A stretch of DNA of 64,000 nt from Pandoraea cepalis (GCF_902459665.1 NZ_CABPSL010000001.1:868001-932000); one strand, 5' to 3'; shown: positions 34,855-46,630, numbered from the stretch's first letter. Numbers and translations: made by a program. The notes: generated by a model from the sequence alone, not told the origin.

Positions 34855-36747
34855 TTATTGCTCGCCTGCGTCGGGTGCGTTTTTCGCACCGTCCGGGCGC
34901 CAGACCTGACCGATCGCCAGCGTCTTGAGCTTGCGACGGCCGCCGTACCACAGGTTCACCAGACCGCGCGAGAAGAACACGGCCGAGAACATCGAGGTCA
35001 GAATACCCAGGCAGTGCACCACGGCGAACGCGCGCACCGGGCCCGAACCGAACGCCAGCAGCGCCAGACCGGCGATGAGCGTGGTCACGTTCGAGTCCAG
35101 AATCGTCGCCCAGGCATGCTCGAAGCCCAGCGAAATCGCCTTCTGTGCCGACGCACCCGCGCGCAATTCTTCGCGAATGCGTTCGTTGATCAGCACGTTC
35201 GCATCGATGGCCATACCGAGCGTGAGCGCGATAGCGGCAATCCCCGGCAGCGTGAGCGTGGCTTGCATCATCGAGAGCACGGCCACCAGCAGCAACAGGT
35301 TGAACAGCAGGGCGATCACCGAGAACACGCCGAACAGCATGTAGTACGCCATCATGAACACGGCGATGGCGATCAGGCCGTACAGCACCGAGTCGACACC
35401 CTTGTGCACGTTATCGGCACCCAGGCTCGGACCGATCGTGCGTTCTTCGATGATCTCCATCGGGGCGGCCAGCGAACCGGCGCGCAGCAGCAGTGCCAGG
35501 TCGTTGGCGCCCTGCGCCGAGCCCATGCCGGTGATCTGGAAGCTCTGGCCCAGTTCGCTGCGGATGTTCGCCACCGTCAGCACTTCGCCCTTGCCCTTCT
35601 CGAACAGCACGATGGCCATCGGCTTGCCGATGTTGTCGCGCGAGACGTCGCGCAGCACACGGCCGCCGGCGGCGTCGAGCTTGATGTTCACCGACGGTTG
35701 CTGGTGATCGTCAAAGCCCGCGGACGCGCTGGTGATGCGATCGCCGCTGAAGATCACCTGACGCTTGAGCATCACCGGCGCGCCGTTGCCGTGCAGGAAC
35801 AATTCGTCCTGCGGCGGCACCGGTGTGTCGGCCGTGATGAGGCGCGGGGCGTCCGGATCGACCAGACGCGCTTCGAGCGTTGCCGTACGGCCGATGATGT
35901 CCTTCGCCTTGGCGGTGTCCTGCACGCCGGGCAACTGCACGACGATGCGGTCCGGGCCTTCCTGCTGAATCACCGGCTCGGCCACACCGAGTTCGTTCAC
36001 CCGGTTATGCAGCGTGACGATGTTCTGCTTGACGGCGTTGTCCTGTACCGCACGACGGGCGGCTTCCGTGAAGGCGCCCACGACCTTGAACGTTCCGTTC
36101 GGGCCGGCTTGCGTGGTGTAGGACAGATCGGGCAGGCCGTCGGTCAGGGCACCGCGGGCGCGCTCGGCGTCGTTCTGGTCGCTGAAGACGGCTTCGATGC
36201 CAGTGTCCGTACGCGTCACGCCGTTGTGGCGGATGTTCTTGTCGCGCAGCAGCGTGCGGGCATCGGCGGCGCTCGCGTCCAGGCGCTTGGTGATGGCGCC
36301 GGCCATGTCGACTTGCAGCAGGAAGTGCACCCCGCCACGCAGGTCGAGACCGAGATACATCGGCAGCGCGTGGATTCGGGTGAGCCATTCCGGCGAGGCC
36401 GAGAGCAGGTTGAGCGCGACGACGTAGGTCGGGTCCGTCGGGTCGCTGTTCAGCGCCGTCTGGAGCATGTCCTTGGCCCGCAATTGCGTGTCGGTGTCGG
36501 CGAAGCGAATGCGCACGCTCGGGTTGTTGCCCGTGCTGTCGAACACGGCGCCTTGATAGGCGATGTTCTGCGCCTTGAGCGCGTCTTCGGCGCGCGCGAG
36601 CGTCGAGGCATCGACCTTGACGGTCGCCTTGACGCTGGAAATCTGTACTGCCGGTGTTTCACCGAACAGGTTGGGCAGCGTATAGAACACCCCGATGGCA
36701 AGCGCCACCAGAATGAGGATGTACTTCCAGAGAGGATAGCGATTCAT
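34855..36747 (-). CDS. secD: Protein translocase subunit SecD
   Basis: A 630-aa partner of SecF with six membrane helices and a large periplasmic domain. Visible motifs are the N-terminal helix with YTLPNLFGE, GLDLRGGVHFLLQVD, and AIDANVLINERIREELR in the fourth helix region. The length is usual for betaproteobacteria. It follows yajC by 135 bp. Confidence 0.96.
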   Translation of the reverse strand: MNRYPLWKYILILVALAIGVFYTLPNLFGETPAVQISSVKATVKVDASTLARAEDALKAQNIAYQGAVFDSTGNNPSVRIRFADTDTQLRAKDMLQTALNSDPTDPTYVVALNLLSASPEWLTRIHALPMYLGLDLRGGVHFLLQVDMAGAITKRLDASAADARTLLRDKNIRHNGVTRTDTGIEAVFSDQNDAERARGALTDGLPDLSYTTQAGPNGTFKVVGAFTEAARRAVQDNAVKQNIVTLHNRVNELGVAEPVIQQEGPDRIVVQLPGVQDTAKAKDIIGRTATLEARLVDPDAPRLITADTPVPPQDELFLHGNGAPVMLKRQVIFSGDRITSASAGFDDHQQPSVNIKLDAAGGRVLRDVSRDNIGKPMAIVLFEKGKGEVLTVANIRSELGQSFQITGMGSAQGANDLALLLRAGSLAAPMEIIEERTIGPSLGADNVHKGVDSVLYGLIAIAVFMMAYYMLFGVFSVIALLFNLLLLVAVLSMMQATLTLPGIAAIALTLGMAIDANVLINERIREELRAGASAQKAISLGFEHAWATILDSNVTTLIAGLALLAFGSGPVRAFAVVHCLGILTSMFSAVFFSRGLVNLWYGGRRKLKTLAIGQVWRPDGAKNAPDAGEQ

Positions 36748-36882
36748 AGCAGCGGGCTAGGGTGATGCCATGTGGCAAACCGTGCTTCAGACCGGCTGGC
36801 ATGGCAACGAGGGTCGCCAAGGCCGGCGTCGCCATGCACGGCGGCCGCCGTTGGAGGCGGCCGCGTGCAGTGGCGCGAAGGC

Positions 36883-37209
36883 TCAGAGCGCCTTGATGGT
36901 GCCCTTCGGCAGCAGGGTGGTGATCGCACCCTTCTGCACGTTGATTTCGACGTTTTCAGCGATCTCCACGGTCACGAAGGTCTCGCCGACCTTCGAGATA
37001 CGACCGGCCAGGCCGCCCGAGGTCACGACTTCGTCGCCCTTGGCGAGGGCCGACAGCATGTTGCGCGTTTCTTTCTGGCGCTTCATTTGCGGACGGATCA
37101 TGATGAAGTACAGCACCACGAACATCAGCACCAGCGGCAGGAAGCTCATCAGGTTGCTGGTCGGGCTCGCGGCGCCTGCCGTCTGAGCGAAGGCATTGGA
37201 AATCAGCAC
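36883..37209 (-). CDS. yajC: Sec translocon accessory protein YajC
   Basis: A 108-aa protein with one N-terminal membrane helix (about residues 20-42, ending with the usual YFIMIRPQMKRQKE) and a small cytoplasmic domain with DEVVTSGGLAGRISKV. It joins SecDF-SecYEG. AAGGAGAAC lies ahead of its ATG. It is the first gene of the sec operon, downstream of tgt on the same strand. Confidence 0.94.
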   Translation of the reverse strand: MLISNAFAQTAGAASPTSNLMSFLPLVLMFVVLYFIMIRPQMKRQKETRNMLSALAKGDEVVTSGGLAGRISKVGETFVTVEIAENVEINVQKGAITTLLPKGTIKAL

Positions 37210-37373
37210 GTTCGGTTCTCCTTATGTAAGACGTGTAAAAGCCGCGTGTGGCCGGAGCTCCGGACACGCGCGGCGTGTGTTTCGGTGCGTGGATGCAGGA
37301 TCCAAGCCCGACATTTTACCACTGCCCAACCCCGGTCTCCGGGGTTTCGGCGCCCGCTGGCGCGCGACGGCCG

Positions 37374-39724
<2,351 letters not shown>

Positions 39725-39826
39725 CAGCGTTTACAATGCGTAGCAACCGACATTTTACTTGGTTCGTCCGAAGGCCTGCCGGCACGGTGTGCGCCTCACG
39801 GCCGAACGTCCCCGACTCGCGACTGC

Positions 39827-42118
39827 ATGACCGAACGCAGAATGCCCGCCACCGCGCCTGACGACGCCCCCGCCGACCTCGTGGATCTTGCCGATGCCGC
39901 CGGTGCACAGGCCGATGTCGCGCCACGTCCCGCAGCGAAGCGCGGCCGGCGCCCGGCTACGCCGGCGCACGCGCCGACAGGGGAGGACGACGCGGCCCCC
40001 GCCACGTCCACCCAGTCCTCCCAGTCACCGAAAAACGCGAAGGCCGCCGCGCGCAAGACGACCGGCTCGGGCACGGCCGACAAGCTCGCCAAGCTCGGCC
40101 TGAAGCGCGACATCGATCTGATTCTACATCTGCCGATGCGCTACGAGGACGAAACCACCCTGCGCAAGATCGGCGAAGTGCTGCCGAGCGAACTGGCGCA
40201 GGTGGAGGGCGTCGTCACGTCAAGCGAAGTGGCCTACCGGCCGCGCCGTCAATGGGTCGTACGCATTGCGGACGACGGCCACGAACTCGTGCTGCGTTTT
40301 CTGAATTTCTACGGCAGCCAGCAGAAGCAACTCGCCGTTGGCACGCGCGTGCGGGTGCGTGGCGAAGTGCGTGGCGGCTTCTTCGGATTGGAGATGGTCC
40401 ACCCCGCGTATCGCGTGGTGCAGGACGCCGCCGCGCCGCTGCCGGAGTCCCTCACGCCGGTGTACCCGAGCGCGGCGGGCCTGTCGCAAGCATATCTGCG
40501 CAAAGCGATCCACAACGCGATGGAGCGCACGCCGTTGCCGGAGTTGCTGCCGCCAGGACTGCTCCAGCGTGTCATGGGGCCCGAGCATCCGCTCCCGGCG
40601 TTGTCCGACGCCGTCCACCTGCTGCACGCGCCTCCGCCCAACGTGTCCGAGACAGCGCTTGTCGAGCGCTCGCATCCGGCATGGCTGCGTATCAAGTGCG
40701 AGGAGTTGCTCGCGCAGCAACTGTCGCTCAAACGGGCACAGGCGGCGCGTCGACGGCTCGCGGCCCCTGCGCTCGGCGCCCGCGTGCCGGGGGGCTTGCT
40801 CGAACGTTTCGAGGCGGCGCTGCCGTTTCGCCTGACCGACGCCCAGCAACGCGTGTGGGCTGAGATCCGCGCCGATCTTGCCGAACCCCATCCGATGCAG
40901 CGCCTGCTTCAGGGCGACGTGGGCAGCGGCAAGACGATCATTGCGGCGCTGGCCGCGGCACAGGCCATCGACGCGGGGTATCAGGCGGCGATCATGGCGC
41001 CGACCGAAATCCTTGCGGAGCAGCATCTGCGCAAACTCTCGGGCTGGCTTGCGCCGTTGGGCGTCGAGGTCGCGTGGCTGGCGGGCAGCATGAAGGCGAA
41101 GGAAAAGCGCGAGGCCCTTGCGCGCGTGGCGAGCGGCGACGCGCAACTGGTCATCGGCACGCACGCCATCATTCAGGACACCGTCACGTTTGCGCGACTG
41201 GGCATGGCGGTAGTCGACGAGCAACACCGGTTTGGCGTGGCACAGCGTCTGGCGCTGCGCAGCAAGATGCAAACCGCCGGCATGGGCGGCAACGCCATGC
41301 CGCATCAGTTGATGATGAGCGCGACGCCCATTCCGCGAACGCTCGCGATGACGTACTACGCCGATCTGGACGTTTCCGTGATCGACGAGTTGCCGCCGGG
41401 CCGCAGTCCCGTCGTCACCAAGCTGATCAGTGACACGCGGCGCCCGGAAGTGATCGAACGCGTGCGGGCGGCGGCGCTGGCCGGCCGCCAGGTGTACTGG
41501 GTTTGTCCGCTGATCGAGGAGAGCGAGGCGCTGCAATTGCAGACGGCCGTCGACACGCATGCCCAACTGGTCGCGGCGCTGCCCGAGTTGCGTGTGGGAC
41601 TCGTGCACGGGCGGCTCGCGCCGGCGGAGAAGGCGGCCGTGATGGACGACTTCACGCGTGGCGACACGCATCTGCTGGTGGCGACCACGGTCATCGAAGT
41701 GGGGGTGGACGTGCCGAACGCCTCGCTGATGGTCATCGAACATGCGGAGCGCTTCGGGCTTGCGCAACTGCACCAGTTGCGCGGACGCGTGGGGCGCGGC
41801 TCGGCCGAATCGGTGTGCCTGTTGATGTATGCGTCACCGTTGTCGATGGGCGCGAAGGCCCGTTTGCAAACGATGCGCGAGACTACCGACGGTTTTGTCA
41901 TTGCGCGACGCGATCTGGAGATTCGCGGCCCGGGTGAATTTCTCGGCGCGCGGCAGTCGGGCGCGGCGATGTTGCGCTTCGTCGATCTGAATGAGGACGC
42001 GTGGCTGATCCCGGGCGCCCAGGAGGCGGCCGATGTGCTGCTCGCGTCGCACCCCGGTGCCGTGGCGGCGCACCTGGAGCGCTGGCTCGGGGCGCGGGAA
42101 GACTATCTGAAGGCATGA
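39827..42118 (+). CDS. recG: ATP-dependent DNA helicase RecG
   Basis: A 763-aa replication-fork remodelling helicase. A Pro/Ala-rich N-terminal extension of about 80 residues is followed by the wedge/OB domain and the helicase core, with Walker A LLQGDVGSGKTIIA, the DEQHRF box VVDEQHRFGV, MSATPIPRTLAM and the C-terminal QLRGRVGRG. ATG 39827 gives MTERRMPAT; a start after the low-complexity region cannot be excluded. The frame is open upstream over queA, which is antisense. Confidence 0.94.
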   Translation: MTERRMPATAPDDAPADLVDLADAAGAQADVAPRPAAKRGRRPATPAHAPTGEDDAAPATSTQSSQSPKNAKAAARKTTGSGTADKLAKLGLKRDIDLILHLPMRYEDETTLRKIGEVLPSELAQVEGVVTSSEVAYRPRRQWVVRIADDGHELVLRFLNFYGSQQKQLAVGTRVRVRGEVRGGFFGLEMVHPAYRVVQDAAAPLPESLTPVYPSAAGLSQAYLRKAIHNAMERTPLPELLPPGLLQRVMGPEHPLPALSDAVHLLHAPPPNVSETALVERSHPAWLRIKCEELLAQQLSLKRAQAARRRLAAPALGARVPGGLLERFEAALPFRLTDAQQRVWAEIRADLAEPHPMQRLLQGDVGSGKTIIAALAAAQAIDAGYQAAIMAPTEILAEQHLRKLSGWLAPLGVEVAWLAGSMKAKEKREALARVASGDAQLVIGTHAIIQDTVTFARLGMAVVDEQHRFGVAQRLALRSKMQTAGMGGNAMPHQLMMSATPIPRTLAMTYYADLDVSVIDELPPGRSPVVTKLISDTRRPEVIERVRAAALAGRQVYWVCPLIEESEALQLQTAVDTHAQLVAALPELRVGLVHGRLAPAEKAAVMDDFTRGDTHLLVATTVIEVGVDVPNASLMVIEHAERFGLAQLHQLRGRVGRGSAESVCLLMYASPLSMGAKARLQTMRETTDGFVIARRDLEIRGPGEFLGARQSGAAMLRFVDLNEDAWLIPGAQEAADVLLASHPGAVAAHLERWLGAREDYLKA

Positions 42119-42284
42119 CGCCGGTGTCTGCGCGACGGTCGGGCGGCGAGGCGTCAACGGACGCATCTGCGCTGGCATCAACGCGGACGTCGACCGAAAA
42201 CGGGCAATCGCCGCTCGATTGTGCTATAAAAAACAAAATCTATCGATTGCGGTAATTCGATTAATTTACACAGGTTAGGACGAC

Positions 42285-43229
42285 ATGACCCTCACGGAAC
42301 TCAAGTACATCGTGGCGGTGGCGCGCGAACGCCATTTCGGTCGCGCAGCGGAAGCCTGTTTCGTCAGCCAGCCGACGCTCTCGGTGGCCATCAAGAAGCT
42401 CGAAGACGAGCTGAACGTACAGATTTTCGAGCGTGGCGCCGCCGAAGTGAGCGTGACGCCGCTCGGCGAGCAGATCGTTGCCCAGGCGCAGCGAGTGCTC
42501 GAGCAGACGATCGCCATCAAGGAAATCGCCAAGCAGGGGCGCGATCCGCTTGCCGGGCCGCTGCGTCTGGGCGTGATCTACACGATCGGGCCGTATCTGC
42601 TGCCGTCCCTCGTCAAACAGATGATCGAGACGACGCCGCAGATGCCGCTCATGCTGCAGGAGAACTACACGCTCAAGCTTATCGAGCTGCTCAAGCAGGG
42701 CGAAATCGATGCGGCGGTCATGGCGCTGCCGTTCCCGGAGAGCGGCCTGATGGTGCGCCCGCTTTACGACGAACCGTTCGTCGTGGCGCTGCCGCGTTCG
42801 CATCCGTGGTCTGAGCGTGAGCACATCGACGCGGGCGATCTCAAGCAGGAGACGATGCTGCTGCTGGGCAGTGGGCATTGTTTCCGCGATCACGTCCTGG
42901 GCGTGTGTCCGGAACTGATGCGCTTCTCGCAGAATGCCGACGGTATCCAGAAGACGTTCGAAGGCTCGTCGCTGGAGACCATTCGCCATATGGTCGCGAG
43001 CGGCGTAGGCATCACCGTGCTGCCGAAGACGTCGGTGCCCGAGACGCAGGCGCCCGACAGCCTGCTGCGCTATGTGCCGTTCTCGGCACCAGTGCCTGAC
43101 CGTCGCGTCGTGCTGGCGTGGCGCAAGAGCTTCACGCGGCTGCCCGCCATCGACGCCGTGGCGCAAGCCATCGCCCGATGCCATCTGCCGGGCGTGATTC
43201 CCCTCGATCTGCCGGCAACATCGAACTGA
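42285..43229 (+). CDS. oxyR: Hydrogen peroxide sensor and LysR-type regulator OxyR
   Basis: A 314-aa LysR protein. The N-terminal winged helix (MTLTELKYIVAVARERHFGRAAE) precedes the redox domain, in which Cys199 (GSGHC) and Cys208 (GVC) are at the same positions as the disulfide pair of E. coli OxyR. Oxidation by peroxide would switch on genes such as the nearby dps. It is downstream of recG, a known pairing. The AT-rich leader (42225-42275) carries TCGATT..AATTCGA dyad elements that may be its own binding site. AGGACGAC precedes the ATG. Confidence 0.94.
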   Translation: MTLTELKYIVAVARERHFGRAAEACFVSQPTLSVAIKKLEDELNVQIFERGAAEVSVTPLGEQIVAQAQRVLEQTIAIKEIAKQGRDPLAGPLRLGVIYTIGPYLLPSLVKQMIETTPQMPLMLQENYTLKLIELLKQGEIDAAVMALPFPESGLMVRPLYDEPFVVALPRSHPWSEREHIDAGDLKQETMLLLGSGHCFRDHVLGVCPELMRFSQNADGIQKTFEGSSLETIRHMVASGVGITVLPKTSVPETQAPDSLLRYVPFSAPVPDRRVVLAWRKSFTRLPAIDAVAQAIARCHLPGVIPLDLPATSN

Positions 43230-43267
43230 TACGCCGGGACCCACCCGTTCCGTTACCGCTTGAAGGT

Positions 43268-43306
43268 GCAATACGCCGTCGCTTGGTGCTGCGGCGTATT
43301 GTTTTT
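43268..43306 (+). terminator. Intrinsic terminator after oxyR
   Basis: The 10-bp stem CAATACGCCG / CGGCGTATTG with a 13-nt loop is followed by TTTTT, 39 bp past the oxyR stop. Confidence 0.88.
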
Positions 43307-43405
43307 AGCTATTGAGCACATAAAAACGATTAACTCGACCGTTTTTATAAGGCGAATTAGTCTTAAGCACCGAGAAGCCCGGCAAGCCATGACCGAGCGC
43401 GTCGA

Positions 43406-44107
43406 CTACGGCCAGAAGGCGCGTATGGCGGCAATGCCGTAGGCCCCGGCGTGGCGCGCGCTCGACAAGGCGTCGTCCCGCATGCCGCCGAGGGCGAACA
43501 CCGGCAGCGACGTTTGCGCGGCGAGCGCGGTGAACGCGGGCCAGCCAAGCGGCTTGGCGTCCGGATGCGTCGCGGTGACGAGCACGGGCGATAGCGTAAT
43601 GAAGTCGAGGCCCAGACGCGTGGCGCGTTCGACCTGTTCCGCGTTGTGACAGGCGGCGCTGACAAGCTTCCAGCCCGCGGGACGAGCATCGCAGACCATG
43701 AGTCGCGCACTCGTCAGATGCCAGCCGTCTGCCTGCGGGACAGTACTGGCGTGCACGCTGTTCGGTGCGTCGAGCCAGAGATCCGCAACGCTTTGCGGCG
43801 GGTTGAGGATAAGTTGCGCACCTGCCGCATGGGTCAATGCCAGGGCGCTCTCTGCCAAGGCCCGGTAGCTGTCGGCATCGAGCGAACGATTGCGAAGCTG
43901 TACCAGACGGATGCCGCGGGCGAGTGCTTGCGCGAGTTGTGACGCGAACCCGGCGATCTGTGAGCGCGTCGCGATATCGGGCGTCACCAGGAGTTGGCGC
44001 GGCAGAGGCGTTTGAGCGGGAGGCGTGGCACGGTCCGCTTTGTCGTGCGCGGCCGGGCGGTCGGGCATCGACAGGCGGTAGGCGGAATCTGCGGGGTCGG
44101 CGGACAT
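43406..44107 (-). CDS. Thiamine phosphate synthase-like domain protein (stand-alone)
   Basis: A 233-aa TIM-barrel protein of the ThiE/TenI superfamily. VQLRNRSLDADSYRALA, LDFITLSPVLVTATHPDAKPLGW and VFALGGM resemble the second half of the MutT/ThiE fusion proteins common in betaproteobacteria, here without the Nudix half. The ThiE catalytic NDR segment reads NPPQ and the VHLG(Q) motif reads VHAS, so true thiamine phosphate synthesis is doubtful. Start 44107 is chosen; 44065 is an alternative. It is convergent with oxyR. Confidence 0.72.
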   Translation of the reverse strand: MSADPADSAYRLSMPDRPAAHDKADRATPPAQTPLPRQLLVTPDIATRSQIAGFASQLAQALARGIRLVQLRNRSLDADSYRALAESALALTHAAGAQLILNPPQSVADLWLDAPNSVHASTVPQADGWHLTSARLMVCDARPAGWKLVSAACHNAEQVERATRLGLDFITLSPVLVTATHPDAKPLGWPAFTALAAQTSLPVFALGGMRDDALSSARHAGAYGIAAIRAFWP

Positions 44108-44301
44108 GCGCGCAGTGTAACCGGAATGCCAGCGCGCACGTCTCGAGGAAAGTACGGAGAGCGCTCGCGCGAAACATCGGCGGGTGAGAGGCATCACATC
44201 CAGACGTGCCGGGTATCGTCACACGATCCCGATAGACTGGACCGATGCCCGCCGAAGTCGGGATTCGTCGGCCTGCGCCGGCATTTTCATTTCAGTCCAG
44301 T

Positions 44302-44328
44302 GTGCCCCCACAGTACGACGGGGGGCAC
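44302..44328 (+). promoter_or_regulatory. GC-rich hairpin in the dps leader
   Basis: GTGCCCCC (44302-44309) pairs perfectly with GGGGGCAC (44321-44328) across an 11-nt loop, ending 21 bp before the dps ATG and just upstream of its ACGGAG ribosome-binding site. It could stabilise the mRNA or affect translation. No T-run follows, so termination is unlikely. Confidence 0.5.
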
Positions 44329-44349
44329 CATCACCAACGGAGTCGGACC

Positions 44350-44838
44350 ATGGCAAAGAAGAACAATGTGGCTAGCGTGAATATCGGCATCAGCGAGAAG
44401 GATCGCAAGCGTATCGTCGAAGGATTGAGTCATCTGCTGGCCGACACCTATACCCTTTACCTGAAGACGCACAACTTCCATTGGAATGTGACCGGTCCGA
44501 TGTTCAACACGCTGCATCTGATGTTCGAAGGCCAGTACAATGAACTCGCCCTGGCCGTCGACCTGATTGCCGAGCGTATTCGCGCGTTGGGTTACCCGGC
44601 GCCGGGGACCTACAAGGAGTTTGCGAAGCTGTCGTCGATTCCCGAAGCCGACGGTGTGCCGGCTGCCGAAGAGATGATTCGCCAATTGGTCGAAGGGCAG
44701 GAAGCGGTGACCCGCACCGCGCGCGGCATTTTCCCGACGGTCGACGCCGCCTCCGACGAGCCGACCGCCGACCTGCTCACGCAACGCATGCAACTGCATG
44801 AAAAGAACGCATGGATGCTGCGCAGCCTGCTGGCCTGA
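44350..44838 (+). CDS. dps: Dps-family DNA-binding ferritin-like protein
   Basis: A 162-aa Dps protein. The ferroxidase-site residues lie in [14 protein letters not shown] (His44) and [19 protein letters not shown] (Glu60, Asp71, Glu75), on different subunits of the dodecamer. A short Lys-rich N-terminus could bind DNA. It oxidises Fe(II) with peroxide and protects DNA. About 1.1 kb from oxyR, which may activate it. Confidence 0.93.
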   Translation: MAKKNNVASVNIGISEKDRKRIVEGLSHLLADTYTLYLKTHNFHWNVTGPMFNTLHLMFEGQYNELALAVDLIAERIRALGYPAPGTYKEFAKLSSIPEADGVPAAEEMIRQLVEGQEAVTRTARGIFPTVDAASDEPTADLLTQRMQLHEKNAWMLRSLLA

Positions 44839-44923
44839 CAGCCTGACGTCAGGCCCAGCTATCGCACGGAAAATGTCATAGGGAAAAGGTGCGCTGCGCA
44901 GTGCAGTCCAGTACACTGGCCGG

Positions 44924-45712
44924 ATGCCCTTCGATTGGCTTGCCCGCACCCTTCTCGTCACCCTGTTCCTGCCGCCGGTCAATGTACTGCTGCTAGCGGG
45001 TTTCGCCGTCGCCATCGGGCGGCGCTGTCCGCGTGTCGGCAAAACGTTGGCGATCGTCGCGATACTTGCGCTATGGGTGCAGGCGATGCCTTGGTTCGGC
45101 CGGCAGTTGGCTCGACCGCTGGAAACCGGCTCCCCGATCGATCTCAAGTCGCTCGACGCCGCGCGCGGGGTGAGCGGGGCGGCAGCGACGCTGCCGCAGG
45201 CGGTGGTGATCCTTGGTGGCGGGGTGACCCGTCACGCGCCAGAATTCGGGCGTGAACGCGATTCCGATCTGAAGGCCCCCACGTTGGCCCGCGTGCGGTA
45301 CGGCGCGCTGCTCGCGCGTCGCACGCAATTGCCGGTGCTTGTCTCGGGCGGCAGTCCGACTGGCGATGTGGTCGAGGCGCGCATGATGGCCCAAGTCGCG
45401 ACCGAAGAATTCGGCGTCCCGGTGCGCTGGATCGAAGGACAATCGTTGAATACGGCGCAAAACGCCACCTTCAGCGCGCGTATGCTGGCGAACGTCGGCG
45501 TGTCGCGCGTCTATCTGGTCACGAGCGCCTGGCATATGCGCCGGGCCCGCGACCAGTTCGAACGTGCTGGACTGACGGTGGTACCCGCACCGTGCTGCAA
45601 TGCGAATGCGTTCGAAGCGGATGTTATCCCCGGCTGGTGGCCCACCGTCGGTGGCTTGCGCACCACACATCAGGCGCTGCGCGAATGGATGGCCCTGGCC
45701 GTGGGGCATTGA
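44924..45712 (+). CDS. YdcF/ElyC family (DUF218) membrane protein
   Basis: A 262-aa protein. Two hydrophobic helices lie at about residues 8-32 and 40-58, then a DUF218 domain with VVILGGGVTRHAPE, PVLVSGGSPTGDVVEA, EGQSLNTAQNATFSARML and VYLVTSAWHMRRA. E. coli ElyC, of this family, affects envelope polysaccharide metabolism; the reaction is not established. It follows dps by 85 bp on the same strand with a weak ribosome-binding site. Confidence 0.87.
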   Translation: MPFDWLARTLLVTLFLPPVNVLLLAGFAVAIGRRCPRVGKTLAIVAILALWVQAMPWFGRQLARPLETGSPIDLKSLDAARGVSGAAATLPQAVVILGGGVTRHAPEFGRERDSDLKAPTLARVRYGALLARRTQLPVLVSGGSPTGDVVEARMMAQVATEEFGVPVRWIEGQSLNTAQNATFSARMLANVGVSRVYLVTSAWHMRRARDQFERAGLTVVPAPCCNANAFEADVIPGWWPTVGGLRTTHQALREWMALAVGH

Positions 45713-45830
45713 GCTTTTCATTCCCTTTTCGATGCCACGAAGTACCGGCGTCTCAAAGGGACGACGAACGAATCGGGGTCACGCATGGATGCGGGCTCCT
45801 TGAATTGCCAACCTCAAACGAGAGAGACGT

Positions 45831-46238
45831 ATGAAGACGAAAGCTGTCCTGAGCGTTGAAGACGTGCAGAAGATCAACGCCGCCGCCGTGGCCGAAGCCA
45901 CCGCGAACGGTTGGAACGTGTGCATCACGATCGTCGACGACGGCGGTCACGCGCTGTCGCTGTATCGTATGGACGGTGCGGCGCCCAGCACGGCCATGAT
46001 GTCGCTGGGCAAGGCGCAGACCTCCGCGGTCGGCCGTCGTGAAAGCGGCGCGTTCGAGGAGATGATCAATGGCGGCCGCTTTGCGTTCCTGAGCGCGCCG
46101 AACACCGCGATGCTCGAAGGCGGCGTGCCCATCGTGATCGACGGCAACGTGATTGGCGCGGTCGGTGTGTCCGGTGTGAAGTCGACGCAGGATGCCCAGA
46201 TCGCGCGGGCTGGGATTGCGGCGGTCAAGCGCGCCTGA
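45831..46238 (+). CDS. GlcG/HbpS-like heme-binding family protein
   Basis: A 135-aa protein of the GlcG/HbpS (DUF336) family, with NVCITIVDDGGHALSLYRMDGA, LGKAQTSAV and GGVPIVIDGNVIGAVGVSG. Members bind heme or corrinoids or are of unknown role. No signal peptide is visible, so it is probably cytoplasmic. GAGAGACGT precedes the ATG. It lies close to hemP and the tonB/bfd iron genes. A terminator follows. Confidence 0.88.
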   Translation: MKTKAVLSVEDVQKINAAAVAEATANGWNVCITIVDDGGHALSLYRMDGAAPSTAMMSLGKAQTSAVGRRESGAFEEMINGGRFAFLSAPNTAMLEGGVPIVIDGNVIGAVGVSGVKSTQDAQIARAGIAAVKRA

Positions 46239-46280
46239 GCGCCTCGGGGCACTCGCCCGCCTCCACAGATCCGTAGGGAC

Positions 46281-46318
46281 AAAAAGCATCGTCGATGAGT
46301 TCGGCGATGCTTTTTTTT
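46281..46318 (+). terminator. Intrinsic terminator after the GlcG-like gene
   Basis: AAAAAGCATCG pairs with CGATGCTTTTT across a 13-nt loop, followed by a run of eight T; 43 bp past the stop. Confidence 0.9.
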
Positions 46319-46333
46319 CGACGGCACCAAAGA

Positions 46334-46357
46334 AAAACCCGTCCTCGCGGACGGGTC
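46334..46357 (-). terminator. Hairpin with T-run on the minus strand
   Basis: Read on the minus strand, ACCCGTCC-GCGA-GGACGGGT is followed by TTTTCTTT. It could end minus-strand transcription coming from hemP, about 270 bp upstream of it, implying a long 3' untranslated region or an unrecognised RNA in between. Confidence 0.6.
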
Positions 46358-46423
46358 AAAGGCTTGTCAGGCCGGATGGCCACCCCCTGAGGCTTGGCAG
46401 GCTGGGCCACGAGGAGAACATCA

Positions 46424-46480
46424 ATGAAACTCGCGTGGACGGACAAAAAAAGCGGCTTGGCTGGCGTGCAACGCAGGTAG
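46424..46480 (+). CDS. Possible 18-aa peptide ORF with strong ribosome-binding site
   Basis: GAGGAGAACATCA precedes ATG 46424; the ORF reads MKLAWTDKKSGLAGVQRR then TAG. It lies in an otherwise gene-free stretch (46239-46630) that also holds hairpins at 46537-46554 (CACCTC/GAGGTG) and 46578-46603 (GGCGGCACG/CGTGCCGCC). It might be a leader peptide or part of a small RNA. No family is recognised. Confidence 0.3.
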   Translation: MKLAWTDKKSGLAGVQRR

Positions 46481-46630
46481 AGAGGGGCTTGCCGTAACTA
46501 CATGGGATTGCGTTGCATTCGCTGGCTACTGCCAAACACCTCTTAGGCGAGGTGGTCCCCACAAAACTCGGTAACGGGGCGGCACGGTCGTGGTCGTGCC
46601 GCCGCCAAAATTCGTGACGGATTGCGCGTC

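Noticed and set aside
33844-36765. 973-codon plus-strand ORF opposite secD and secF
   Set aside because: It is the antisense shadow of secDF: His/Arg/Glu/Gln-rich, no ribosome-binding site, no domain.
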